From Chaetoderma sp. LZ-2023a (taxonomy: Eukaryota > Mollusca > Caudofoveata > Chaetodermatida > Chaetodermatidae): DNA of 64,000 bases. Position numbers and translations under genes: made by a program. Shown here piece by piece: positions 10,925-23,693 of the stretch; within the stretch, counting starts at the first letter, position 1, and the number at the start of each line of letters is the position of its first letter. The stretch is from contig CM067369.1 in the NCBI GenBank assembly GCA_034401795.1, forward strand, positions 87,632,506-87,696,505, written 5' to 3'. The notes below the pieces were generated by a model. It was not told the origin of the DNA and did no database searches. It saw only the letters and a program-made list of their open reading frames with translations.

Positions 10925-11125
10925 TAACCGTGTTCCCATTTAATCATAAATCACTTTTACACGCAAGGCGGCCAAAACGGCTTCTGCTCTGGTATTAAGA
11001 AACGTCCATTTGGAGAACAAGACTACTTTTGAAAATTGTGTAGATTTTCAAAAGTAGTCTTCTCTTAGCCTGCAAATGAAGATTGAATAAGCAAATATTT
11101 GGATTTTCAAAAATTTAAACCATAA
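10925..11125 (+). repeat. Family A MITE with collapsed centre
   Basis: The outer flanks and outer arms are present, but the central part is missing: GAAAATTGTGTAGATTTTCAAAAG joins the arms directly. Confidence 0.75.
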
Positions 11126-11344
11126 AAGTGCTACAATTGCTCAGCCACCAATAAATTTCAGTCAAATTGTTTTCAAAATATTCAGCAGGTCCAGAGTTAG
11201 TGCCATTGAAATTATTCACTCATGACTTGCTGCAGTCAGCGAGTTCAGGTACTTTGTGGCAGGTACCTGTACTGATATGTTGATTATGTGATATATAGAT
11301 TATTAAGCAAGTTATTTCATTTCACATTTATCATTAGAACCTGC

Positions 11345-11521
11345 TTAGTCTTGATTGGTCAAGAAAATGAATATTAGAGATTAGTTAACGTGCATTTGTA
11401 GGACAAGATGAGACTATTTTTGAAAATATACAACTGGAATGGCTGGCTCAACAATCGACCCACCCATTCCAATAAAATTTCAAATTAGTCTTCTCTTGGC
11501 CTGCAAATGGACATTACTTAA
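11345..11521. repeat. Family A MITE, truncated and diverged
   Basis: Arms GACTATTTTTGAAAATATAC and AAATTAGTCTTCTCTTGGCC surround a diverged centre. The right end (CTTAAC at 11517) abuts the next copy. Confidence 0.75.
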
Positions 11522-11755
11522 CCTTTAATGGCTAAATATGGTCAAGAAAATCAAACTATTTGCTTATTAAATGGCCATTTGCAGGCCAAGAGAAGACTAT
11601 TTTTTAAATGCACCACTGGAATAACTGACTCGGTTATCAAGCCAGGGATTCCAGTGGTAAATTTCCAGAAACAGTCTTCTCTTGGTCTGTAAATGGACAT
11701 TCCTCATGACCACTGCAGAGGGCAGTTTTGGCCAATTTCATCACGAAAGGGTTAA
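11518..11755 (-). repeat. Family A hairpin MITE
   Basis: TTAACCTTTAATGGC to AAAGGGTTAA, with intact arms around a CTGACTCGGTTATCAAGCCAG centre. Confidence 0.85.
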
Positions 11756-12060
11756 GATGCCTGCAGAGGCTGGGATTGACTGATTTTGCTATTACTACTT
11801 ATTATTATATGCACTATATAAAATTATCTATTTCTTTATACAACTATTTAAAATCAAATTAAATTTTAGTCTTTCTTTTCTCTTCACCTTATTCCGAGGA
11901 ATGTGTTGATGTCTGTGTCATTTTGCCATCTATGCATCTTGTAGCTACTTATTGTGGTATGTGAAGATATTACTAGTCACAAACATTCTACAAAGTTAAA
12001 TTTCTAGACTCATATTGGCATTGTCGATCACATCAAAGTTGGTCATTTGTTAGATTAAAA

Positions 12061-12450
12061 TATCCTGAAGCATTAACATTAGAAAATATGTAGAAAAATT
12101 CATTGACAATCGTCATCTTCTGAGCCGCCATTTTACTTTTAAACTTAATATCCGCAGCAACAATTCAAATTGCTATAAAAAATATCTAGCTTAGCACGTT
12201 TACAATAGGAAATACACATTTAGAATTGAACTACTATACGCTTACTACACCGTTACAGGTAGATCAGCTCACCTCAAAGGCCAACAGTACAATGACTATC
12301 ATTAGCGTTACGAGAATGGTTCTATACTGGACATCGAGAACAATAATCCCAAATAATGGCGGCCACAAAAATCAAAGTAAAATGCCGGCTCAGAAGACGA
12401 TCACCACTGAAGTTTTGAAATATTTTCCTAATGTTATTGCTTCAGGATAA
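12061..12450. repeat. Long-TIR MITE, 390 bp
   Basis: The first ~80 bp (TATCCTGAAGCATTAACATT ... CTTCTGAGCCGCCATTTTAC) recur inverted in the last ~80 bp (to TTGCTTCAGGATA). Both ends show TATCCTGAAG/CTTCAGGATA, compatible with a TA target. There is no transposase; a 74-codon open frame inside is a by-product of the repeat. Confidence 0.8.
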
Positions 12451-12496
12451 GAACAATGTTGATTTTGGAAATACTTTCTTATGTAAAATGATACCG

Positions 12497-12905
12497 TACA
12501 AGAGGCTCAGGGGGACCTATATCGCTCACCTGGAACATTTGCATTTCAAGTAGAAATGCCATGTTCTACATGTAAAGCCATATACAATTTGCCAGAAATG
12601 CCAGATTTCTGGAGTTTAACGCAGCAATAAGTACAAATTGTGGCCAAGCCTCTTAGGAGTAATCTTAAATTATTTCATCGAAATTTGAAATTCAAGATGG
12701 CCATTGGAAAAGTAACCAATCAAATTACTGTATAGTACATTTTTAGAATCCAACCGCCTTTCTCTTTCCAGACAAATTTGTTTAGAATCTACCAAGGTTT
12801 TAATGAGGAGATGCACTTTTAAGCATAAGTTGAAGGATGGATGGATGACGGATGTACAAACACGAGGGTAACCGTGCCATAAGCTCACTTGGCCATTAAT
12901 TTGGC
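12497..12905 (+). mobile_element. HINE/pearl-like element
   Basis: Begins ACAAGAGGCTCAGGGGGACC then TCGCTCACCTGG and ends CCATAAGCTCACTTGGCC after GATGGATGGATGACGGATG. The same ends bound the larger element at 24953-26330. The class (non-autonomous Helentron relatives) is an inference from that shape. Confidence 0.6.
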
Positions 12906-13096
12906 AAAGAGAGCTAATAATATAAATATAGCATACTGGCATGACTCATGTCATGTTTTTGTCACACCTGCTCCACACCTCGGCCCTTGTCACGCCTGCT
13001 CCACACCTTGGCCCTTATTTCATGATTGGTCAGTCTTATTTGATTTCGAGGTCATTGTGACCTTGTTATAGAACTCAAACAAAAATCGTAGTGACT

Positions 13097-13308
13097 TAAC
13101 TCTTTAACACACAAGCTAGCGAAAACCGGCTTCCGCAGTGGCCTTGAAAAATGTCCATTTGCAAACCAAGTGTACACTATTATTGAAAATTTACCTCTGG
13201 AATGACTGGCTTGATAACTGAGCCAGTCATTCGAGTGGTAAATTTTCAGAAATAGTCCACTCTTGGTCACCAAATGGAATTTTTTTTGCAAATTTGAGCC
13301 TTAAAATT
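13097..13308 (+). repeat. Family A hairpin MITE
   Basis: TTAACTCTTTAACACAC start; centre CTGGCTTGATAACTGAGCCAG; one arm lacks the AGAGAAG motif (AAGTGTACACTATT) and the other shows a matching CTTGGTCACC change only in part. Confidence 0.8.
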
Positions 13309-13599
13309 GGTCACACTGACATACCTTTGATGTGACACACAACCACTGCTTAACCTTTTAATGGTAAAGTCAGCCATGTGTGGAGCCTAAATAGCACTGG
13401 TGGATGAGAGTTGAAACTACACGTAAGACAGATTAAGATTTCCCTTGGGATTCAATGAATCAGGAAAAGTAGAGCATACTAACCTATGTCTAATATAAGA
13501 TACGGTCTTGCCATTAGATGCGTTCAAACACCACGTTTGGTTACTGCACATGAACAAGCCTTGAAAATAAAACCGAGATGGACCTACAAAAATCCACAG

Positions 13600-13815
13600 A
13601 TTTTATCAATAGTGGATGGATCTGATCTGTCACTCAAGTATCTGATGTCATATTCAAATATGTCACTAATTAGCGGACATCACAATCAGAATGATGTAGT
13701 TCCATTATAACGGTGGCAATGGTCAGTCATGAAAGTGGCTGTCTAATTTAATTGGGAGATGTTGCAGCAAGATCCCCAAGTCAATTTAGTTTTTAAAAAT
13801 TTACTTTATAGTTAC
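13600..13815. repeat. Family C fragment
   Basis: TGGATCTGATCTGTCACTCAA, a CATCACAATCAGAATGATG block, and a degraded hairpin at 13740-13800. Confidence 0.55.
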
Positions 13816-14059
13816 CTTGAAAATTGAGTTCTGAAAAGTCGGGGTTCAAAATGTTAACATTGATTCATATGTGTATACAAAGTGGGTCGAGCTTAGAGAG
13901 AAATGGACAGAACAAAAGCTCCCGAAATGGCGTATAATACCCAGTCAAGATAATAAGGCAAAATAATGAGATGTCAGAAGATAGCACATAGCATGCCTTA
14001 ATATAATTATATAATGTCACAAGAAGCAGTACAGACGCATTGTAGCAAGTTATAATTCC

Positions 14060-14400
14060 GAAACTGATTTTCAAGGGTGGCCAGTGGTTGGGTGGCCATT
14101 TTGGATTTTGGAACATCGTCGATTTCATTAGCTTTCTCCTCCATTAGTTAATGTCCATTTATCAAGTTTCAAAGCGATCTGATAAATGGAAGCAGAGTTA
14201 TTATCCGGAAACAAATTTTTGAAATGGCCACTTGTAGTTGATGGCCATCTTGTATTTTGAATATCGTTGATTTCGATAGCTTTATTCCCCGACCTAGTCC
14301 AATCATCCTAGATGAAGAATCAAATCGATCCAATAAACAGTAGTGATGATACCATCCGGAAATATCATGCCTGTAGCTTCTACCGGGATCACTGAATTAT
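14060..14400. repeat. Two ~170 bp direct repeats
   Basis: GGCCATTTTGGATTTTGGAA..ATCGTCGATTTCATTAGCTT at 14092 recurs as GGCCATCTTGTATTTTGAAT..ATCGTTGATTTCGATAGCTT at 14242. Such units occur in other tandem arrays of this window. Confidence 0.55.
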
Positions 14401-14650
14401 CATCTTCTGTCATGTGTCAATTCACTTGGATTTAGAGATCAGCTTTTTAGGCACAGGAAAGCAGTCGTTTATTACTGATTTAATAGTATTAGAATGGAAG
14501 ACTGCTAGTAAAAGGTTTTGTTATATTGGTACCGAATCACATCAGTGCATGTGCAATATGTTGAATAAATTAGGAATACAAGACACTAAAAACACATTTT
14601 ATGTTTTTGTCATGATTTATTTTACATTTTATTACGAGCACATTCAACTC

Positions 14651-14840
14651 GATATCGACTTTAGAGTGGGGGTGTTTCCTGGTTGAGGGACAATGAGAAT
14701 AAAACACAAGAATGCATTATTATCCTGGTTGAGGTACAATGAGTATAAAACATAGGAATACATGATGTCACGCATTATTTGTGTAGTATTCTCATTGTCA
14801 CTCAACCAGGAAACACCGCAACTCTAGAGTCGATTTCCAA
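14651..14840. repeat. Fold-back repeat, ~50 bp arms
   Basis: GGTGTTTCCTGGTTGAG (14669) pairs with CTCAACCAGGAAACACC (14802). The pairing extends outward to TATCGACTTTAGAG / CTCTAGAGTCGATT and inward to ACAATGAGAATA. The interior holds a second partial copy of the left arm. Confidence 0.75.
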
Positions 14841-15117
14841 TCGAATGTGTTCTATGACAAGTTACAAAAAAGTACGCCATCCAATCAATGGCTCTAACAG
14901 TGAAACAGACTGTCAGGTCCATTACACTCAATCATTCATACATACATACATACATGTATATTAAACAGGTGATCATATAAAAGGTCAAAGGTCAATCCTG
15001 TAACAGTATTAATTATCACGTAGTCTGAGCACCAGTAATGAAATCATATGAATGGAAGATACAAATAAAGGCTGACTAAACAGCTACATAGCTATCTGGA
15101 TACCCTCAAATATGTTT

Positions 15118-15343
15118 TTAACCCTCTAACCCTCAAAATTTTGTTTTTAGAAATTTCCATTTTCTCGTAGAAAATGCCCATTTGTAGACCAAGAGAAGAG
15201 TACTTTTGAAAATTTACCCCTGGAATGACTGGCTCGGATATCGAGCCACTCATTCCTGTGGTAAATTTTCAATAATAGTCTTCTCTTGGTCTACAAATGG
15301 CCATTTCTCAAGACCACCGCAGAAGCCGTTGTTAAAGGGTTAA
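15118..15343 (-). repeat. Family A hairpin MITE
   Basis: TTAACCCTCTAACCC to AAAGGGTTAA; arms carry GAGAAGAGTACTTTT. Its last TTAA is also the first TTAA of the next copy. Confidence 0.88.
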
Positions 15344-15545
15344 CCCTATAATGGTCAAGATTGTTTAACAAACTCAAATCTTTTCTTAGTAGTCTATGTT
15401 CATTTGCAGACCGACAAAAGTCTATTTTCGAAAATATACCATTATAATGACTGGCTCAATTAATGAGCCAGTCATTCTAGTAGTAAATTTTCTAAAATAT
15501 TGGTAATTTCTCGAGACCACTGTAGACTTAACCATTCAATTGTTA
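15340..15545 (-). repeat. Family A hairpin MITE, right arm shortened
   Basis: Starts at the shared TTAA (15340) with CCCTATAATGGTCAAG. The left arm is complete and the right arm lacks its TCTTCTCTTGGTCTGCAAAT part. Confidence 0.8.
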
Positions 15546-16460
15546 AGCCAGCAAATGAGGCATCTATTATCTGAAATGTATTTCTTATGGTAATTAACCG
15601 AGTTGTACTAAGGGACACCCTGTCTTGAGTAACACCCCCTCCCCCTCCCCCCCCCAACCCTCCATCACCACCACCCCTTCACTGCACCCCTTCACCGTCT
15701 GTCATCAGTGACCCCTATCTTTAGTGACCACATTTCTGGTGCTCCTTGATAGGTTTGGTTGTATGTGAAATATTGGCTTAAAATTCTCACTTTTTATGAA
15801 CCCTTCAAACCCGATAAAGCAGGTACCACACCTTGTGCTCCTGTATAAAGTTAACGCTTTCGGTGTAGAAAGGAATACCCTTAATTCTAGCATCAACAAG
15901 ATATAGTGCATCAATAAAATTCAGCGCGTTGCTGAGCTAAAAACAGCTTGGCGTGAAATTTAGTTATTATTAACGTTATTAAATATATAAGATTTAAAAA
16001 CAAGTAAAAACAAAAGAAATTCCTATAAAATACAGCATTAAAATAATTATTACTGGTGTCTATTTAAATTGTAGCAAAAAGAATAAAGATCGTAGAAAGA
16101 TTTAATTGAATTTCATAACAGTTGTGTAAAAATAATATTAACTATTATAGTTAACTGCCGTTACTGTTCACGTCATGTTCAGCATCTGCCATGTCGAATT
16201 GTGACTGAATAAATAATATCAATCTGCAATTACATACTGTTCAGTAATCAATGTACTTGTTTCTGGAAGGTCATTCAAATCTTTCTCTGTCCAAAAATTC
16301 CATTTTATAATATGCTAGAAATTGGGACTTAGGCAGCTTTGTCAGAAATGTAAACAATTTTAGATACATATATATAAATTATACAGACAGACCAATTTAT
16401 ACAGGTTGTGAGTCAAAACTAAAACTTGTATTATGTAAACACCAGCATATAAAACTGAGA
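15546..16460. other. Non-coding, AT-rich
   Basis: 15628-15657 is a CCCCCTCCCCC tract. Otherwise nothing recognised. Confidence 0.5.
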
Positions 16461-16469
16461 TTGGTTTGG

Positions 16470-17330
16470 CTTAGCGGTCCATTCACAGGCCAGAGGACCA
16501 TCTCTGACAATGGAAAAAAATCATATGACTTCATAGTCAACTACGTTACGTGTAGAATGACATCATAATCTATTACATCATGAATGCTGGGTCTGCAAAA
16601 GCCATTTTTGACTCGGTTAGCCAGTATGACAGAGCTCTTTCAGAATCTGAAGAAAATTCAGCAATTACCCATGGCAGCCATATCAGATTTTCAGGATTGT
16701 TGTCTGATGACCACATTGAATTTACATATAATAAGTAGCACCAAATCTTGCAGTCAATTACTTCACAAAACTGTATAAACCTAAATTGAAGTAACAACAA
16801 GAGTCATACGTTAAAAGATTATAGCTGCCTGGTGATCGCCATATTGGATTTCGTATCTGACCTAATTTAAATGTGGATCATAGTCCTATCCAACAGAATT
16901 CATCCACAAACACTTGATTAATAATTTAACCCTTACACCCTTAAGAGAGTAGAACTGACAAATTCATTCTGATGTAAGGAATATTCTGTTGAATATTTTG
17001 AAACTAGTTTGACTGGGAGCTGTTCGTGCCAATGACAGCAACAGGTTCTAGTCAAATTAGTTTCAAAATATTCAACAGCTTTCTTGAAATTGACAATAGC
17101 ATTTCAGGGGATAAATGGTAAAAAATATAGATAGTTATCGTGGAGAATGGACCTTTCCAGTTTATCCATCCAGCATATGATGTCATAAGTATGTGATGTG
17201 TAGAATGATGTCATAGTCATGACGTCATGAATGATTCAATTTAGTCCATCTTAAACTCTTAATAGTCTGACACGTTATACAAATTGTATGTCTGCTATTT
17301 AATAAACATGCTCTTAAATATTTTGGGGCC
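16470..17330. repeat. Family C units with complete hairpin
   Basis: The CATAGTCAACTACGTTACGT block at 16535, the hairpin at 16990-17080 (TTTGAAACTAGTTTGACTGG, GACAGCAACAGG, complementary arm), and another TGACGTCATGAATGA block to 17235. Confidence 0.7.
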
Positions 17331-18054
17331 TTGTTCTGAAGGTATAAGCATAAGAATATCCCATATATTACCAATTTCTTAAATTGTCATCATATATCAA
17401 TGGTTATAAAATACAAGTTGAACTACAATTGAATTAGACTGGAAGCCATTGCTGCGGAAGACACCTGATACGGTGAGTTAATCAGTAAAAAAACTCCTTA
17501 GTTCATATTTAACTGTCCCACTGCTGCAAGCCAACAAACAATAATTCCAATGGGCAATAACTCAGGAATTGTTGAATATTTTGAAAACAATTTGACTGAA
17601 AGTTGTTGGTGACAAATTGTTTTTAAAATATTCAGAGTTAAAACCCGATGGAAAATCTAGTTTGCAGAGATTCAGCTGGCAGAAAGTTCAACAGACAAAT
17701 TTCCTTACATACATACAAACACACATAGAAAGATACCCAGTAGAAAATTAATGTAATTACATTTAAAATTGTCATACAAAAACAATGATCAGTCACTAAG
17801 GAGATACACGCACACATAAAATAACAGAAAAACAAGAATATCGCTTGATAACAGGCAGAGGTATTTAACTTAGACTAAGCAGAAGTTACATAGATTATAA
17901 TGAAATATGCAAAATAAATCAGCAATGTACAATAAATTAATGACAACAACATGCGAGAATCCCGCCTACTCGTAAACACAAGATGACCGAGGGGTATAAA
18001 TAACCAATTAATCAATCAGTTAACTGCCATAAAAATATTAATTATTTCTTAACA
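17331..18054. other. Non-coding, with family C-related hairpin at 17560-17640
   Basis: AACAATTTGACTGAAAGTTGTTGGTG resembles 7246. No gene or other repeat was recognised. Confidence 0.45.
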
Positions 18055-18257
18055 CTAACCCTTATCCCTCTGGTGTTAAAATTTTTAATCTTCAAATTAA
18101 ATTAAAAGATGTGTTCATTTTTAAACAAATGTGGTGGGAGATGGTGCTGTCGTAGACAGCAACATCTTCCACCAAAATTGTTGAAAAATGTACACCAGGT
18201 TCTTTGATATTGACACCGTAAAATATAGAATTTTGGCATCAGAGTGGTAAGAGTTAA
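18055..18257 (+). repeat. Family B MITE
   Basis: CTAACCCTTATCCCTCTGGTG to CATCAGAGTGGTAAGAGTTAA. Shares its terminal TTAA with the family A copy that follows. Confidence 0.8.
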
Positions 18258-18478
18258 CACTCGTATCAACCAAAAATGGTCTCTGCAGTGGTCTTGAGAA
18301 ATGTCCATTTGCAGGCCAAGAGAACACTATTTTTGAAAATTTGCCACTGGAATGACTGGAGCGATAACTGAGATAGTCATTCCAGTGATAAATTTTCAAA
18401 ATTAGTCTTCTCTTGGTCTGTAAATGGACATTTTTCTGTGAGAAAATTTAAATTTTCTTGAACAAATTCGAGGATTAA
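18254..18478 (+). repeat. Family A hairpin MITE
   Basis: TTAACACTCGTATCAACC to GAGGATTAA, with long intact arms. Confidence 0.88.
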
Positions 18479-18731
18479 ATGTCTATAAATTTGCAGCGGA
18501 GACATGGATCATACAAGAACACGTCTGATTCCATCAAACACTTGTCATGGTCTGTGTCTATCAGTTTTAAGGCCTCTAATATAGGCCCTATATGTGCTGC
18601 ACCCTCCTATGGGAGGGTCTGGGGGTTTACCCAACTGTGCAAATTAGATACTATAAAAGCCGTCTTCTCCAGTTAGAGTTACAAACAGCAGCCTTATATT
18701 GTATCTAACTGTGGCCTAGATTGCGGAAACC

Positions 18732-19075
18732 CCATTTTCCAGTTAGTTACTAAGGCATGGCTAACATTTTCCAGTTAGTTACAAGGCATGGCTAACATTT
18801 TCTAGTTAGTTACTAAGGCATGGCTAACATTTTCCAGTTAGTTACTAAGGCATGGCTAACATTTTCCAGTTAGTTACTAAGGCATGGCTAACATTTTCCA
18901 GTTAGTTACAAGGCATGGCTAACATTTTCCAGTTAGTTACAAGGCACGGCTAACATTTTCTAGTTAGTTACACGGCATGGCTATAGTTACAAGGCATGGC
19001 TAACATTTTCCAGTTAGTTACAAGGCATGGCTAACATTTTCCAGTTAGTTACAAGGCATGGCTAACATTTTCAAG
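18732..19075. repeat. Minisatellite, 31-33 bp unit
   Basis: About eleven copies of CATTTTCCAGTTAGTTAC(TA)AGGCATGGCTAA. Two unit lengths, with and without TA, alternate; one copy near 18960-18990 is internally deleted. Confidence 0.95.
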
Positions 19076-19611
19076 TACCTTCCAAAGCTAAATTTAAGAT
19101 TCAAGCACTTTCGACAACTGATGTTAAAATTTAAGTACTTTCTAAATTTCCACAAAACCTTCAGCAGACAATTTCTAAATGTGTAAATAAATAACTGCTG
19201 CGAGATGCATGCCAACAATTAATTTGACCCAGTGCCATAATATCAGCGAAAGGTTTACAAAAATACATTTTATGGTTATTGTCGATAGCCATGAGTTATC
19301 TCCCCTGACTATGTAAACAGTAACGGATTTAATGCAATATACGCTTCTTTGAGGTAATGGTTTTAACAGAACAAATACAACACAACCTGCACAAGCCACC
19401 ACCTATCTTATAGTACCTCAAGGGTGACAATGACTTACTTTTGATCATATGTCTAGGTCAGTGAAATTTCAGATTTTTAAATTCCAGTCACTTTCAGATG
19501 ATAAATGGTGTTCATTTTGGAAATTATTTTGCTGAAAACTGTTGTAGGTTTCAGCAGCATTTGTTTCCAAAATTATCACCAGTCTTTCTCCTCTTGACAT
19601 CGGTGTAAGTA

Positions 19612-19848
19612 TTAACCCTGTTGTCACACAGGTAAAAAAAATGCCTCTGAAGTGGTCTTAATGACCGTCCATTTGCAGGCCAAGAGAAGAGTATTTTTGA
19701 ACACTTAGCACAGGAATTTCTGGCTCAATAACCGAGCCAGTAATTCCAGTGGTAAATTTTCTAAATAACCTCTTGACCAGCAAATGAACATTCACCAAGA
19801 AAAAAATTTGAATATTTTCTTGATCCAATTTCAACATTAAAGGGCTAA
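19612..19848 (+). repeat. Family A hairpin MITE
   Basis: TTAACCCTGTTGTCAC to AAAGGGCTAA, with the right arm slightly shortened (AAATAACCTCTTGACC). Confidence 0.85.
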
Positions 19849-20400
19849 TATTCCATTCCCAAAACCATGTCCCAGAGTGACAGTCGTGTGAAAAGACCAC
19901 CTGGTTCTAGTGACCACATTTCATAAGATAGCTGGTTCCTTAATGCAGGTTAGACACGAATGGATGAATCTATATACAAATTTTGCTGCAATCATATAAC
20001 AGCTGTGAGATAGGGGATTATTTTACACAAGCAATAGTGTACTTGGTGCGTGCGTTGATCTGCATGACTGGTGTAGAAGTGTGCATGAATGACTGGCATG
20101 TATGACAGACATATATTTATGCATGTCTGTATGTGCATGGAAACGGGCAAATATTAATTTCTGATAATGATCTTCAACGAGTGTTTTTTTTGTAATATCC
20201 AAACTTTAATCCAATATGTAAACAGGTAAACCGCTTTCTTTTTCTACCCTACACTACCAATACATATGTAGCCATGTCATGAGGAAGATTTCTTCACCCT
20301 TTTACAAAATCTGCCAGGCAGCTAACTCATAATTGGCAGAAATATCTATTTAGTCATACATAATTCATACATTTTCATGCAGAGTACTGATACTGCTGGC
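19849..20400. other. Non-coding, nothing recognised
   Basis: No long open frame, tandem repeat or known family was seen. Confidence 0.4.
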
Positions 20401-20401
20401 T

Positions 20402-20620
20402 CGTTAACCAAAAAATGGCTTCTGCAGTGGTCTTGAGAAATCGCCATCACGAGAAGAGAAATATGTTGGAAAAGTTATCACTGGAATGACTGGCTCAGTT
20501 ATGGGGCCAGTCACTCCAGTGTTAAGTTTACTAAATTATTCCTTTTCTCACAGCCAGCAAATGAAGATTTTGTCTGTGAACAGTTCTAATTTCTTTGCAT
20601 ATTTCGACTAAGATGTAAAC
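20402..20620 (+). repeat. Family A MITE, diverged
   Basis: Left flank CTTCTGCAGTGGTCTTGAGA, centre CTGGCTCAGTTATGGGGCCAG, eroded arms. Confidence 0.75.
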
Positions 20621-20654
20621 GAGCTGCATATCCATGACTTGTAATCACAAAGTG

Positions 20655-20896
20655 TTAACAGCTTAATGGTCATTCCGGCCAAAAACTGCCCTTTGCTATG
20701 GTCTTATGGAATGTCCATTTACAGGCCAAGAGAATACAATTTTATAAAAATTTACCACTGGAATGACTGGCTCGATAACCGGGCCAGTCATTCCAGTGAT
20801 AAATTTTCAAAAATTGTATTCTCTTGACCTGTAAATGGACATTCAATAAGAAAATAAAAAAATTTTCTCAACCAGATTTGACCATTAAATGGTTAA
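20655..20896 (+). repeat. Family A MITE, AATACAATTTT subtype
   Basis: TTAACAGCTTAATGG to AAATGGTTAA. The left arm has GAGAATACAATTTT and the right arm AAAATTGTATTCTC, a matched variant of the common GAAGACTATTTTT stem. Confidence 0.9.
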
Positions 20897-20899
20897 ACA

Positions 20900-21122
20900 C
20901 CCTCTAGTTCTGATATCAATACTATACACCTCAATATATGTTTTCAATAATGTATTAACTCTTATACAAGATCAATAACGTTATAATAATTACGATAGAC
21001 TATTGCAATGATTACAAACTGGACGAATTGTGATAATAATTATATAATAAAATACTGGCTGATATTAATAAACAATGACAACAATACTTTCTCAAATACA
21101 TATATTACAATATTAACAACAC

Positions 21123-21154
<32 letters not shown>

Positions 21155-21350
21155 GAGAGGTCATGAGCGCATACAAAACATTATCATTATTATGATATAA
21201 TTATATATATATATATATATACATACAGATCTATATTAAATATTACATTATAAAAACAATATTATTTATCACTACAGTAGTAAATATGAATGGTGAATGG
21301 ATGTTTACACGCCATGATAGTCACAATGGAGGGATCTGTTCTGTCACTCA
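20900..21350. repeat. AT-rich stretch with (TTA)n and (TA)n
   Basis: ATT repeats at 21123-21154 and TA repeats at 21203-21220; no genes. Confidence 0.8.
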
Positions 21351-21419
21351 TGTATCTGACGTCGCTTTTGTCAACAGCGCATTAAAGCGCTCAAAATACT
21401 ATTTATTTCAATTAAATAT

Positions 21420-21767
21420 TTAATTGCCAATACTTTTCAAGGAAATTTAGTTTTTTGCAGCCAAAAAGAGTATTTTCGTAAATTTATAACGAAAATTTAC
21501 CAAAAAAATATATTTCTGTTATCCTTCAAATGGACATTCATCAAAAGTGTAATGGTCAAGAAAATTCAAATTTCTGCTTAGCCAGTTTCCAAATGCAGAC
21601 AAAAGAAGAGTATTTTTGAAATTTTACCACTGGGATGACTGGCTCTGTTACCGAGCCAGTCATTCCAGTGGTAAAATTTCAAAAATGCTCTTCTCTTAAC
21701 CCGCAAATGGGCATTTCTCACGATCACTTCGGAGGTCGTTGTTGATCAGCTTGACCATTACGGGTTA
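21420..21767 (-). repeat. Two family A MITEs, the first badly eroded
   Basis: 21450-21545 retains only arm fragments. 21549-21767 is a good copy with GAAGAGTATTTTT / AAAAATGCTCTTC arms, ending ACGGGTTAA. Confidence 0.75.
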
Positions 21768-21984
21768 AGTTGACACAAGAGAGGTTAAATGTGTGCTATG
21801 TTAGCCGATGTCACAATCATAATCACGAGTCGTCATGAAATGCACTAATTGTATGTCCGACTCTTTGATGAACATACAATTTAGCAAGGCATTACAAGCA
21901 ATACAATATCCCGTTGATTCCCGCTCTTGTTGAAATGTTCGATATAACTGATATATATGTGGTCACATTAAAGTGTTTGTTGTA

Positions 21985-22865
21985 AGGGAATGTCGTCCAA
22001 TTAACGAAGTTTGTGTTTTTCAAGAGGTGATAACTCTGGCAAATTTTGACGGAAACTAATGAAACGGGAAATAGACCTCCTGAATTTTGTTCAAATCCAG
22101 TTAGTCTAGCATAAACTATTGCCCGGAAACGGCCAAATTAACGAAGTTTATATTTCAAGGGAAATAACTCTGACAGCAACTAACGAACCATGAATGTAAT
22201 CTCCGTCTAAAGTATTAATTTAATTCTTAATTTGGTTCAAATCCATTTAATCTAGCATGAGTTATTGCCTCGAAATGGACAAATTAACGAAGTTTGTATA
22301 TTTCAAAGGGTGGTAACTCCGCCAAATATGGATGAAAAATAATTACACAGGAGCTCGAGATCCACCTCAGTAGCATTAATCTATACTCTGAATTCGATTC
22401 CAATCAGTTTAGTCTAAGACAAGTTATTGTCTGGAAACTCAAATTAACGTTTATATTTTTCCAAGGGGGATAACTCTGGCAGAGATCGATAGAAACAAAC
22501 TTGATCTCAGCATTGATAGTATTAACCTATATTTCGAATTCGGTTCAAACGTCTAACACACGTTATTGTTCGGAATAGTTTGCATATTTCAAGGGCAATA
22601 ACTCTTCCAAATAAGAACGAAAACTAATGAAACACTAACTTGACCTACACCGTTATATTCTGAATTTGGTTCAAATCAGTTAGGTCTAACTAAGTTACAG
22701 CAGATAAAAGAATTTTTTTTTAATTTCAAGGGGGATAACTCTGGCCAATACAGACGAAAACTAACGGAACATCAACTTTACATCCATCTTATGACTATTA
22801 AGATATATTACGAATTTTGGTGAGATCCGTTTAGTCTAACACAAGCTATTGAATGGAAACCAATT
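21985..22865. repeat. Tandem array, ~140-155 bp unit, about six copies
   Basis: Units share AAATTAACGAAGTTTGTAT, then TTCAAGGGGGATAACTCTGGC, a diverged middle, and TTTGGTTCAAATC(C/A)(G/A)TTTAGTCTA. Confidence 0.8.
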
Positions 22866-23693
22866 ATTCACATACATACATAAATACATTCAGCTGTTGC
22901 AACTTTCAAAAGAATCTGTGGCCAAACTGACTGATCGGCTTCGTTTGAACAAACCTGGATCTGCCTGTCAAATATACTTGAAATATGCCCATTGGTACTC
23001 GAGAAGATGACATTTCCTATTCCTTTCGTATGTCGGCATTTGACAGGAAAAAGATTCAAGATAGACGCAAAACCATTTATCCAACAGCTTCGAAAATGGC
23101 AAATTTGAAATCAGAACACCAAAGAACATATATATATAAACCAATTTCGGCTTCAAATTCCATCAAATAAAAAATCCAATATGGATGACAAACACGCTAC
23201 ATAATGATTGGCCCACAGTGGCCATGTTTTTTGCGTATTAACTTCCCTTGAACAAACCTTAATGGACCTTTGTCCAAATCATATCTCCAAAATTTTGGCC
23301 CGATCTGTTCAGCAGTTCTGGAGTAGTTTTCACGAAAACTAACTCATCAAAAGATGACCGACCAAGCACTTGGCCAAACAACTTCCCTTGAACAAACTTG
23401 GTTAAGCTGTTGCCCTAGATGATGTTGTATGAGTTTTGAATCACTCCCCCCAAGGGTTTCGGAGAATATTTTTAAAGGCATTTTAAAAAATCGGCCAAAA
23501 TCCAAGATGGCTGCCTTCTGTGGCTTCCTTTGAACAAACTTGAATCACTATGCCCTAAGGATGCTTCCTGTTAAATATAATTGAAATTGGCCCAGTGGTT
23601 CTTGTTGTTTTAAAAAAAAGTTGACAGACGGACACATGACAGACGGTTGCCATGGCATAAACTCACTTGGCCTTTCAGGCCAGGTGAGCTAAA
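22866..23693 (+). mobile_element. HINE/pearl-like element or array end
   Basis: Contains CTTCCCTTGAACAAACTTG-type units and ends in GCCATGGCATAAACTCACTTGG plus a hairpin (CACTTGGCCTTTCAGGCCAGGTG) followed by CTAA. A terminal hairpin before CTRR is what Helitron-related elements show. The left limit is uncertain. Confidence 0.55.

Noticed and set aside
14414..14686. 90-codon plus-strand open frame
   Set aside because: Overlaps a fold-back repeat, has no recognisable domain and no splice partners.
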